From NCBI GenBank assembly GCA_002633005.1, contig NMRA01000081.1, positions 623,799 to 687,798 of the forward strand: 64,000 nt of DNA, read 5' to 3'. Numbering within the stretch: the stretch's first letter is position 1; every line of letters begins with the position of its first letter. This stretch comes from Phoronis australis (Eukaryota; Phoronida; Phoronidae). Below, one piece after another: positions 29,201 through 41,200 of the stretch. A program made the position numbers and the translations under genes. Below the pieces are notes generated by a model. The model was not told the DNA's origin. It did no database searches and worked only from the letters and a program-made list of their open reading frames with translations.

Positions 29201-32200
29201 GTAGCACCACCTGTCACTGTTACCATGCCAACACGGTGTTCAGAAACAACGAATGCACTGGTAGGTCCTCGTATTGGTGAAAAACTGTTGTACTTACTTA
29301 TCTTTGGCCGAGGTTCCATTCCTAACACTGGGTTCCAACAGTTAAATCATGGTCGTCTTAGACATTTCATTGCATTACGTAGACGCTAATTTTCATCAAA
29401 ACCATTTAAAATACGTCTACATAAGTGCGCTAATCGGCGACTTTAAAATCAATCCTACACAAAAACAATCGGCAAACTCGAGATTCATCGGAAACAGGTT
29501 TTCTTCCAGTTTTCGAACAGTATTTCGTATATTGTTCTAAACTCCCCTCTACCCCCACACATCACCACCAGCTCTAACCACGACCCAGGACTCACAACCC
29601 CCTCGACCCACGGCCCACAACCCCTTCGACCTAATCTACACAAGCTCGACTCGATCTGAGCATAGAACAAGCACTGACTTGCAAGACCAACGAGTGTGGC
29701 CGTGAGGTCGGCTGGTTTTCCCTGTTTTTTTGCAACTAAGAGAGCAAGTTTGAAAGCCAAAAACCAACACGACCAAATCAAATCAAAGACCTATATACCA
29801 ACGTTAAAAATGTCGTTCCTGGCAGAGTGTAATCGTATCGTCTGCTCTTCAGTGAATGGCAGATTCAATTTGTTTTGGGAGAGTGCGAGGAACCAACACA
29901 TTTTAAGTCAATGTTGTCATATTGTAAACAGTTACCCTTATGAGAAAGTCACTCATCGATGTGATACGATTATGGAATGTGTAAAATGCGCAAAGATACA
30001 TCTATTGCCCCAGATCGTGGGTCGAGGGCATCGTGGGATTCGAGAAGGTCGAGGGGTTTATAGAACAATCCGTTTTTCTTGACATGTGACATGTTTTACG
30101 CTTTTTAAACCAAAGAAAATAATAAAAGAACACATAAAAGAATATCCACTTTTCGCTGCCTGGGTTAGCGTCCTCGACCAAATAAATTGCATTTCGTTTT
30201 TGTAAAGGGCATTCTACAAGTTAGCCATTATCGATCATTTTAAAAAGCTACATTTTTGGTTGTCGTTTCCCGGTTGGATGCGTACATGATTAAAAGGCAG
30301 TGTGAAGCCTAAGGTACAATTTAAGTGAACACGCAATAGTGTGGACTGGGCCTCAATTCACCAAATACACGGTGTGGGGACCTGTACTACGTGTTCGGTC
30401 TGCTCATGAGGAGTAAGGCGTCATCATGAGAAAAATCGGTGAAAATTCCCCAACAAGGCCTACTTTAGGAGATCATTTACCTCGTTACACATGACTATTT
30501 GCAATGAAACTGTTGGCATTCACTCAGCGGAAGTGTAGTCGTTGAATGTGACCTTAATTACATTAATAGAGTCCCTATACTGACTATGCTCAATAGATTT
30601 CACTGATTGTTTACACAACGATAAACTTCGAATTTCAATTTATTACATTGCTTCTTGTTTGGCTATTTTTTGTATTTGAGTACCACCATGTTGCCATGGA
30701 CAACGCGCATAGATGATATTTGCAATTTGTAGCTTAACTCATGTAGCATTTTATGATAACTACTTTCAAAATATCTGTACGGACTCGTCATACTCGAGTT
30801 TCGCGTGACTGTCCGAACTCGTCATGAGCAACTGTACAATTTCGCATTGAGCCGATGGTGTTTTCAACTTATTGTTGTCGTCTAATTATGCATCAATACC
30901 CGCAGAAAGTAACTCATTCCTATACATGTAAACCAGTATCTTGATAAAAAATGTCAAATGACTGCAATCGGATTTCCAGCCAAAAACTTGCTTCCCAGAA
31001 ATAACTGAGATTTGTTGTTTTCTATGACGAAAACCACGTAAATTGCCCAGCACCAAACTCGAAAGATTAGCCGACTTTTGCAACGACTTCGAACTGGAGG
31101 AACTATCTAAAATTCACATAAAGCAGACCGCAAGGTTTGGCGCGTGAATGACACCAATTTCCACATTTGGCATGCAGGAACGCCATTTTCTTGAATTTCT
31201 CTAGTTCACGTCCCTCCTTAGTGGTACTAACTCTTTCAATCTCAGTGACAAAATGCCACATATTTTGTATACATTCTTTCAACACCAAGTCCAGATAGGG
31301 TGGGAATTTGTTAAAATATTTGTCCCTAATGGACTAAATGCGTAAAAGGTTCAGCCCTAGTAGCCTATCCGATAGATAAGATACGATATAAATGGACAAC
31401 AACAACACTTTTGCAGCTATTAGTACTACTAACCCCAATCATAACCAAGTTAAAGATGCCATGTCTCATTAGATTGTGAATATGCAAATGAAGTGCTAGT
31501 TTACAAACACCCCGGGTCTTCCGCTACGATGGCGGAAAACATCCGATGATTCACTACTCCGGAGATTCACTACTCCGAAGGTTCACCACTCTGAAGGTTG
31601 ACAGCTCCGAAGGTTCACCATCTTCGAAAGTTCACTACTTTGAATGTCCACAATTCCTATACCGGAACCCCCATACCGGAACTCCCACAGTTCATTTGAC
31701 TCCGATTGTGTATTAATGAGCCGGAACTGATGTGAATAAAATATCATAATTGTATCCATTTATTAACCATTTTTAAAAATGGTGTGCAAGAGTTGAATAG
31801 TACCATGAAGAGATAACCAGGATCTCTTCCTGATAGTACCTAAAACACTGATTACATTGTTTACCATCGAACTCAGTTCCAGTCAATGCCAATCGTGATT
31901 CTTGAATCTAACCGAAGACTCGTCCTCAATTAGGGCCAACATATGGGGCACGGGTCTGGGTTGCGGCGACCAGCTGCGGTTTTAAATTTAAGATGACTGG
32001 ATAAGACTCGTGAAGACTGGCTGGGACAGGGTAGCCTACTAACTACATTTAGTTTCGACCTGGTCGTGCGAGTGGTTCCGTTAGGTGAGAACGAGATGCA
32101 GCTGCCTTAAACTTTTCATTTGCATTGTGACATGGTGCAATCTTGACATGGATTTGATGAATGTATCGTGGTTGATAATTAATCAATATACCTACTTCAT

Positions 32201-35200
32201 ATTCTTCTAGAAACGCAAGTACATACACACTTTTACGTATTCGAAAGACATGTGGGCAATTTTGCATGCGCATGAAATACAAACAACGTGATTTATTATC
32301 CGGGGAATGTTTCGGAATAGTTGCCCTTAATGACCGAAATGTTGTTCATATTTTTCATGTAAAACTATAACAATTACACCTGATTTCGAAAGTTTAGATA
32401 TTTTGGAGTGGTGAGCTTTCGGAGTAGTGAACCTTCGAAGTAGTCAACCTTCGGAATAGTGGGCTGTTCCCATTTCCAGCGATGTAAGCTATGAGTAACT
32501 CGCAAAAATGCCATCACATGAAAAGTTTCCTCGTCATTCTCCAACTAAATATTTCCGTCCGAGTATGTAATGAGGTGTAATCACTCATTTAAACACGCCC
32601 GATTTGAAAGTTTGACAGAAGGGAACGCGAGAATGTTCCATTTATGGACCACATTATATCCGAATTTGAGTCCCGTTCTTTGCGAGCAACTGCCACGTAC
32701 AAATTCCGTCTTATCCCAGGAACATAAGGCCCTCAGGGCCTTACCGAAAACTCTAGTGTTGACGTTTGCAAAATATCAAAGGTCCACATGCACGCACCCA
32801 CGGGGGGGGCTCGAGGGCTCGAATGAGCCCCCCCATTTGGCGAAGTGAGCACAAAGGTCTGCCTCAGAGAAACAAAAAGTCCCAGAAAACGAGACAAAAG
32901 TCCAATAAAAAGGCGAAAACGCACAATTGAAGACCCATTTTTTTAGTCCTCCCGCTCTTTTCTTAGCAAAAGATCCACATCGTAAAAAATTCGAGCCCCC
33001 CATATTAAAGGCTGGGTGCGCGCATGGTTCCGCACCTTTCTAGAAATTCGAACCACCCCCCCGAAATGCTGGCTACGGGTCTCAGTTCCTCTACTCTCTC
33101 ATTTTCCTGTTTAAGTCTTTGTTGTCCGTCATCTTCGTAACCGAACAGGTCAATGGCTCCACCAGTTTTAGTTTTACCCGGCATTTATCTTCTAGCCGTC
33201 AAAGCTAAACTGACACGCACTGGCTTTGAGTGCGATATCAACAAGTTCATGAATAATTACAGGTGTCATTGACTTATCCACTTTTGGCATCGGCAGTTGC
33301 TTCTTGTTTGGCACGGCAAAGTTTATTTTCCATTCTAATAGGTCTCCGCCAAATTTCATTCCGATATGCTTGAATGCTCACATGAATCTCAAACTTTTTC
33401 CGTGGAAAAGTTTGTATCTGATCCCCTTAAACTTCACGATGTCGTTCGAGTACCTCAGTATTACGGTGTTGTCGAGGGTAACGATTCTGCCACATCTAAA
33501 AACAGTAAGAGCGCTATAGTGTCCAAGGGGAACGTGCCATCTGCTATCATCCTATTAATCTTGACCCAGGTGTTTGACTTTCCTACTGTTTTCAAAAATC
33601 GATCATGCATGATGTGACATCACATATTTCTTTTATTATACTTTATTCTCGTGCTAAATCTGTCTGTACTCGTATATCCCTTTCGCAATCTTTTCGCTCG
33701 GTGTATTCTTCATCTTTGCCTTCTCGTTCTTCTTTTGACTTCTTCATAGATGGACTCTTGTGATCATACTCTTTTCCTCTTATAGATATATTTTGCTTGA
33801 AATGGTTTCGCAGCCCTCTTCCAAAACAATGTTGGGAATGTACCCGTATTTTTTACTCTGAAACATTCCAAACCGCTGCGTTCATGCAATGTCAGGTACC
33901 TAATTCTTAGTACTTGATCGCCGTGATCTACGATGCCGTGGCCAATTACTTCAGAAAAAGGATCTATGCCAACACAGACGTAACAGCACTCGTAGCTGGT
34001 TGATTCGAAAAAATTGTAATGAAAATGCTTTCACATTGACTTCACTCTGACCAAAATGGTTAATGACAATGGCCTAACATTTCCTACATGTGCTCTCACT
34101 TTACACACATCCAATCTTCCTCAAGTCACCTATCCGACTATACGCCTTGAGAACTATTGGTAATTGTAAAGTTAAACGGTCTATTCTGGTTAAAATTTGA
34201 ATAATTCTTAATCAGCTCACTGACAGTTCGTACAGTTTTCAAAAATCTACTCACGATGAGTCCGTACAGTTGGCTCAGGCGAGTCCGTACAGTAGTTTGT
34301 CTGACTGCCTAATTTACACTTTCCATATTTTTACTAATCTGAGCACACTTTTAGCTGAAACTTTTGCAGCACATGCACATCTTAATAAAATATTACTTAC
34401 AGTAAGAAATCTATTAAATAAACGACATAATGCATCATTTCATAACAAACTTTCACCGATATTCCTGATATTTTCACAGCACCTTGGCTACCGAGTCGTG
34501 CTGAGCCGTTGTTGCTGGTCACTAACGTGAGATGCTTTCAGCGTTTGCTACGACTCTTTTAAAAGTTAGCTTAAAAGCTATTGAACAGAACAGTTTCTAA
34601 TTACATATATAATCGATTTCTACATTTTAAAGACAATTTCGTTCGACTGGTTTTCTATTCCTACATCAAATTCTCATGACGACGCTGTACTCCTCGTGAC
34701 CAGTTCAAACATGTAGTACAGGTCCCCACACCGTGGAATAGGCCTGTGGGTTGAAGATATTTTGAATCCAAAATGCCCTCTACATATCAGTAGCTGAGAC
34801 GTACGGTGTCGAAGTTAAACGCATGTGCCTTTGTGCGGGACATTTGAGTGGAAAGGTCTTACTAAAAAGCATTTTTCCGCATGTAGGAGCGTGCGCTTAT
34901 TTACGGGATTGGAAGAACTATAAACTGTACTATGTGAAGTGTTGCCTTGACAGCTATGTTAATCTTGAAACAATGTGAAACTTTTGACTCCAATGGTGAT
35001 CACAAAAATCAGATGCATAATGGGTAATCGCAGGTCATTTTATCAGATTAGTTTTCGCCTATATTGTAAACAATGAAGAGCCAAGTAACGAAAGCTTGCT
35101 CAACAAGCCATGGTTCGTTTGTAGACATTTCTTTGACGTCAACTCCACTGCCAACAAGAGTCGTTACGACACTCGGGCTCCATGAAAATAGCCGTGTAAC

Positions 35201-38200
35201 GAACCAGTGGTCCACAATTTCCCATACGACTCAGACAGCTAGAACGTCAACAACGGAAGTGTCCTCCCGTGTAGGTAAGTGATAATGTAGTGACTGCTTA
35301 CACCATGATAAGAATTACTTAGGTGAAAAGCAATTCCTTTACTGCGGATATCAAACAGAAGCGGACGTGCTCCGATGTAATCACAATAGCTTGTTCAACT
35401 TTGTGTACTGTTGCTGCATCTGTTGTCTGAATGAAAATAATCCGTTGTGAGAACAAAACAAACACTTCTTTTTAGCCTTACCTCAAGTCTGTCCGATTTG
35501 TCTGCGACTCAACCGTTGCACGACTGCGTGTTGACCATGGTTCGTCGCAGAGTGTGGACACCTCATCGTAGTGACAATGGCATCGCACAACCGATGCGCG
35601 ACGAAAATTAGTGCTACGTACGACTTACATGTCAAATCAACATTGTACCTTGCTGAAATTTTCGGCAGAATGTTCTTCATTAGTTGCAAGCTAGAAGTTT
35701 CGAACTGCGAACAAAGGAGGACGTTTAGATTTAAAATTCAATTAATTATGCATCCTCAGTGATTTTGACGATATTTCCATTACGAGTCTGTCGGTCATAA
35801 AATTTTGTAGTTAGTGGTACTTCTGTAATTTTAGTTTACGCATGTAGTATTCTATTCCATTAAAGTAATGATGTCTATCAAATAAATTAATAATTGCTAC
35901 TTGCATTTACATGTACTGGAATTGTCTATTAGAGGAATCTGTTCAGCTTAATGGCATCATATAACGCAATGTTTTGATTTCACGAGTCAAAGACTTATTT
36001 CATGATTAATATTTGTGGATTTCAATGGCACTGATAACGAGATTTGTCTGGAATTTTGTTTGTGTGTAAACACTGGATATTTTAACAAAAATGTGATGCC
36101 GGTAGAAATGACACGTCACCAGCCCTTCGACCGGTCGCCTTCTAAATTATGCAAGCAAATTCTTTCTCTTATCATTTCAGTTCCACCTCCATACTTTGAA
36201 AATTGTCCAAATGGTGAGGTGATAATACTTGCATTGCCCGACCACTCATCAACTGTTTCGCTAAAGCTCTCACCAACGGCAAGAAACTACAATGGATCCC
36301 TCCTGCCGGTGTCATCCAATCACGGCACCGTGTTTGAGTGGTCCGGGGTGGGTTCGAATGGTTACCAACACGTGAAGTATTGGGCTGAAGATTACGAGGG
36401 ACAGCACGTCACATGTGCATTTCAAGTGTATGTTTTGGGTAAGTCAAGTCGTGTTGGATAATGTTGTCAAGTATATAATGTTTATTATTCTAATACATAA
36501 ATATGCCATATTATTTGTTTCTGAACACCTGTGCGTGATTTTATGTGATCTCGCCAAACTCGTTCTACGGAACGCACCCCTGTTTATCAGTATTGCAGTC
36601 ATTGTGATCATCAGTGTTGTAGTTAGTGAACGACATTGTAATGACGTACAGGAAGTATACGTGTTGAACTGTTCTTGCTGTAGACACCACTCCACCTAGA
36701 TTTGAGTTCTGTCCAACTGACATCGCTGTCTCCACCACGCTCAAATCAGTACAGGTTCATTGGAGGGAGGCCGTTGTCAACGACAATGTTGACATTCTAA
36801 TGGTTAAACCGAGCACCGAATCTGGTAGCTGGTTCAACTCGGGCGCCTCCCAAGTAGTCACATACAGAGCTACGGACCCAGCTGGCAATATGGCTTCCTG
36901 CAGTTTCGTAGTCTCTGTGAACGAAGACAAGGGTGAGTAAAAAACATTCAGTTTCAAAAATTTCGGGCTTTCTACTTTCAATTATATACATTTGCTGAAT
37001 TAAAATCTATGGTTTGAAGATATTTGGCTAAATCCACAAGGTTTATCGATAAGGTTACATACGTGGAACTCAACTTCAGTAGCACTATTGCATGCCAAAG
37101 CTGCTTTAGGAAACATGAAGTCAAATACATATAACTACTTATACGCTGTTGAATCTTTGTTGTTTCAGTTGCATGTGATGTGACAGGGCTTGTGCCTAAA
37201 GGAGGCGCTTTGGTATGTGCGATTAATGATCTGGCCATGTGGCAGTGTAACGTGTTATGTGATTACCGAACACATGCACTCAACCCGTCCCACAATTTCG
37301 ACCAAGGAATTATCTGTGCTGATGGTGGCTGGATGAAGACATCCCACAAAAAGCATATGGCCCGAGCATGTTTAGGTATGGCAATATACTTAGGCATGAC
37401 TTATATAATAATGGCGGCCTTGATTTGAAATTTTAAATAAGTTCAGTTGTCAATATTACAAGCCACGTAAAATGCTTCAGGGAACCCAACTCAACGTGAA
37501 ACAATAGACAACCTTATACTACCAAGAATTTCCAGGTCCCGGATAGGGACCCTATATGTGGGTACTCGACTACGGGAAAGCTTTCCCTTTATTTCAAAAC
37601 AACAATGATTATATTCATATAAATTACTTAAATTCAAATAAGTATTGACCTTTGATAGGAATAAATCACCTCACAAAAACGAACCACTGACCCAAAACGC
37701 GGGTTTCCCACCAAGTACACGAATCACGAGGCTGTCAGTTATTTAGCGAAAACGAGTACCATTCTGCGCAAAAAGGAGCTACATTTAGGCACACAACATT
37801 TAGTTCTACGCATATAAATGGTCATTTGGCGGATATAATTAGGCGGATGTAATACGCTTGGGTGTACCTGTTTTATTACATGTACATTATTTCCATACGA
37901 TAAAGAATTATGTAACAGACAAATTTACTAAGCCGGTTTTCAAGCCCTGTGACTCGATGATTCGGATGACTCTGTCGAACTGTATTCAGATACCAACTTT
38001 GGTGATCGGCGCTACACCGGCTAAGCTAATAATTTTTATGCGCCCACATATTTATATGTGGACGCATTATGCCGTCATCTCCGTCCGGGCGGCGTCCGGC
38101 GTCCGCTGCTCTATCTCCAAAACCCTTTGACATACGTTCATAAAATTTGGCACATATGTTCCATTTATGAATGGGAGGGCACGTGCGAACTTTCGGACGG

Positions 38201-41200
38201 ATCCGACTACCGGTGTGCCCCCTAGTGGCAATTTTAGTTTTTTATGCTTACCTTTGTATCTTCAAAAGTCCTGAACGGATTTTCATGAAATTTGGTATGT
38301 AGGCACCTATTAGTGAGATGACGCCATCCTCTTGTTTTCAGATGGATTCGACATAGTTTGCACCACCTAGTGGCCAGTTTGCGCCACCTAGTGGCCATTT
38401 TTAGTATTTTCGATTCTGTTTTTGTGCGTCCACCCCTCTATCAACCAAACCGCTCAAAGGATGATTGTGAAAATTGGCATGTATGTGCTTACTATAAAGA
38501 AGACAGCTGACAATGATTTTCAGACGATTTGGACTACTGTGGCGCCTCCTAGTGGCAGTTTTTTTTTGCGCCTATGGCTGTATCTCCTAAACCGTTCGCA
38601 GGATCTTTACGAAATTTAATAAGTGTATTTATATGATGTTAACAACAGACGATGNNNNNNNNNNNNNNNNNNNNNNNNNNNNNNNNNNNNNNNNNNNNNN
38701 NNNNNNNNNNNNNNNNNNNNNNNNNNNNNNNNNNNNNNNNNNNNNNNNNNNNNNNNNNNNNNNNNNNNNNNNNNNNNNNNNNNNNNNNNNNNNNNNNNNN
38801 NNNNNNNNNAGTATTTTACATTGACCTCTGTATTTTCATAGGTCTTCAGGTGTATACTTTGTGTTACTTCGTGACTATGAAGGAAAAGTTCCAAGTAGAA
38901 ATTTGTTTCTGGCATTCTAATGCTGTGCTAATCTCGTATGTTGGTAAATTTGTTTTTAATTCTATGTTTCTGTGGTGCTTTAAGCAACTGATGTATAGGA
39001 TGTGCTTGTATTACGAAGATCACTCACATTTTGCCCCTAGCCTATTTAGGAGACAATGACCATGCCTTTCCATTTTGCAAAGTACATCATACTACATATA
39101 TGCCCTCTACTGGCCACTTTATGGTACCGATAAACAACCCTAGAAGGATACCGTATACGGTGCAATTGTGGGCGCATTTCAACGCTCTGCGTTGCTCTTG
39201 TTTAGCTGGCAGCGCCAAAATTTTTACCTCTTAGTAAATTCTGGTCTTTAGCAATAGTTTACAATAGTCGGCACCCAACTGCTGTGTAACCCGTCCCGTG
39301 GACGGTATTTTAAGTTCACTAGTGTTGTGCTTAAAAACATTACCACACTTATCCGGTATGGAGTATAGCTAAAGTACAGAACGCGCACCGATATACCGTA
39401 CTCGTCCGCGTTACCACCCAGAGCGCTTAAACTGGGAATCTAAAAAACAGGGGGCAGGCGGTAAGCCGAGCATGAGCGGTTAAAATCAATTTTTTGAAAA
39501 GTCGGGAGTTGTTGCTTACTGCACAGAGGACCGATTTTACCCTCACGTTGGACTTCAAGCATATCAGCTAAAATACAGGTGGGGCGATTGAAGTAACGGA
39601 CTTAACGCCCTGCGTACACGATACAGTGGCGTTGTGACCCTAAGCGTGATTGGGTTTTTACGTACCTCGGTCGCTGCTGGCCATTTCTTAGAACTAAGGT
39701 ATTCCTACAGGTAGGCACGAGTTCAGTAGGGCAAATTCCGCGTGAGAAAAGACAGATCAAACAAGACTCCGCTAGTTCGCGGTGTATTTTTAAGGGAAGC
39801 AATTGCTTGTGTAAAGATTTAATTCTCGCTGGACACTAATGATTGACAGGTCTTCTTATTGAATACTTTGAACAGTACAACTTTTATGTACATTGTATAT
39901 TTCTTTTTGAGTTCAAAGCCAACACCACTGTTGTTCAAAGCACATACTCAGCAGTCGGACGATACTACTATTAGGCAATGGGGGTACTCGGTCAGCTGCT
40001 TTGTTGGTTCTTCTACAGCAAATGAAATACCAGGCATTCGACAAGCGCTGTCTCAGCGATCAGTACATGCCGACACGAGTTCCGCACGTGACCCAAAGGA
40101 AACAATTGTGTCTCCTTCACCAAAGGGCATGAAAATACGGGTATTTTACTGCCATAGTAAGGCAAGGTCCCGGTACCGCTAAAACTGATTGATTGTCAAA
40201 GAAAGGTAAGCGAGTTGCGCACGTTTTGGAATCTTAATTTTGTGGGACGAGCGTTCACAGAAAAACAGATACTTTTACGAAAGTCGCGATCATGAAATTT
40301 TCGGGGGTGGGCGGTAAGCCGAGTATGGGCCGTAACCCCTACCAGTACGGTTTGTACGCGTAGCGTAACATCCTTACGGCGACCCAATTTTAGAAAAGTA
40401 CCAAAATTTAAAAACTTTTAAAGTAATTAATATGTTAAATTATTGTATATCATGGTATTTTTTCACGGTTTAATCAAATCATTGCAGTCAAGGTCTTGTC
40501 TTCTGCTATAATGCTTGCCCCTCATGCTTATCTAAATATCATACGACGAACTTTGCAAAGCGCCAGCTAAAGCAATAAAGATGCACTTGAGTGTGTCTTT
40601 ATAGAACAACAAGGAAAAGTGCGCTATCCCTATAATGTAGTTGTAACAACGTATATTTTTTCAGAGAAGTCACACCGTAGACGCCTTTCTCTCAAACGAA
40701 AGTTCACGTTCGATGGTCCTTGTAATGATAAGAATGGAACATTCGTGGCTAAGGTCCGTCAACTGATTGATATTCATTTCACAACAGAGAGCATAGGCCA
40801 TCTTTGTCCGTACAACTCAGACCTGCAAAAGGTAATGATACACGTTTTGTCACATAACGTATTGGTAATGGTAATCACAGTTAAGTGACTGACACAACCA
40901 AAGCAAACTCATTTTGTTGGCGAATTCATTTGTTTCTAACTCTAAGCTGCTTCGTGAAAAAACTACAATGTCTTTTTCAGCGTTGACAATTCATGTCTTT
41001 ATTGTTAGACTGATTTTGGCCCTGAATCGTTAGCACTGGTTTGCTGATGTACTGTTGGAAGTAACGACTAATAAATGTCTGTAAACTTTCAAATTGTCTA
41101 ATTGGCCTAGTTCCTTAAGTTACAAGTATCTTTTCAGCGTGAATGTGCTGAATTACGGGTGTTTTGTCATAAAACTACTAAAGATCGACGTAAGAGGAGC

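Larger units (their letters stand above)
30368..34735. mobile_element. 4.4-kb inverted-repeat (DNA-transposon-like) element
   Basis: The left terminus reads CACGGTGTGGGGACCTGTAC and the reverse complement of the right terminus is identical over these 20 bases. The match then continues with scattered mismatches to about 65 bp (…GAGGAGTA…GCGTC…TCATGAGA). Inside, a second set of inverted words built on CTGTACGGACTC occurs near 30775-30830 and 34225-34310. A transposase is not recognisable. Nested within it are the 16-bp-unit foldback (31548-32466), a copy of family R (32788-33030) and minus-strand open fragments. Confidence 0.65.
29261..35094 (+). other. Gene 1 intron 18 (5.8 kb), filled by inverted-repeat elements
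   Basis: Two elements with terminal inverted repeats account for most of the intron: about 29531-30069 and 30368-34735. The larger one contains a foldback element, a copy of repeat family R and decayed open frames. I cannot exclude a small additional exon, since the next accepted exon has a weak acceptor. Confidence 0.45.
37376..39940 (+). other. Gene 1 intron 22 with repeat and assembly gap
   Basis: Contains a degenerate repeat region with CCCCCTAGTGGC-type words (38036-39130) and the N block at 38655-38809. Exons hidden by the gap cannot be excluded. Open frames spanning the Ns are artefacts. Confidence 0.5.

Noticed and set aside
29696-30082. 128-codon open frame in gene 1 intron 18.
   Set aside because: It has no ATG-led domain, lies between inverted-repeat arms and lacks splice sites in a compatible phase.
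38652-39059. Open frames running through the N block.
   Set aside because: They are open only because undetermined bases cannot encode stops.
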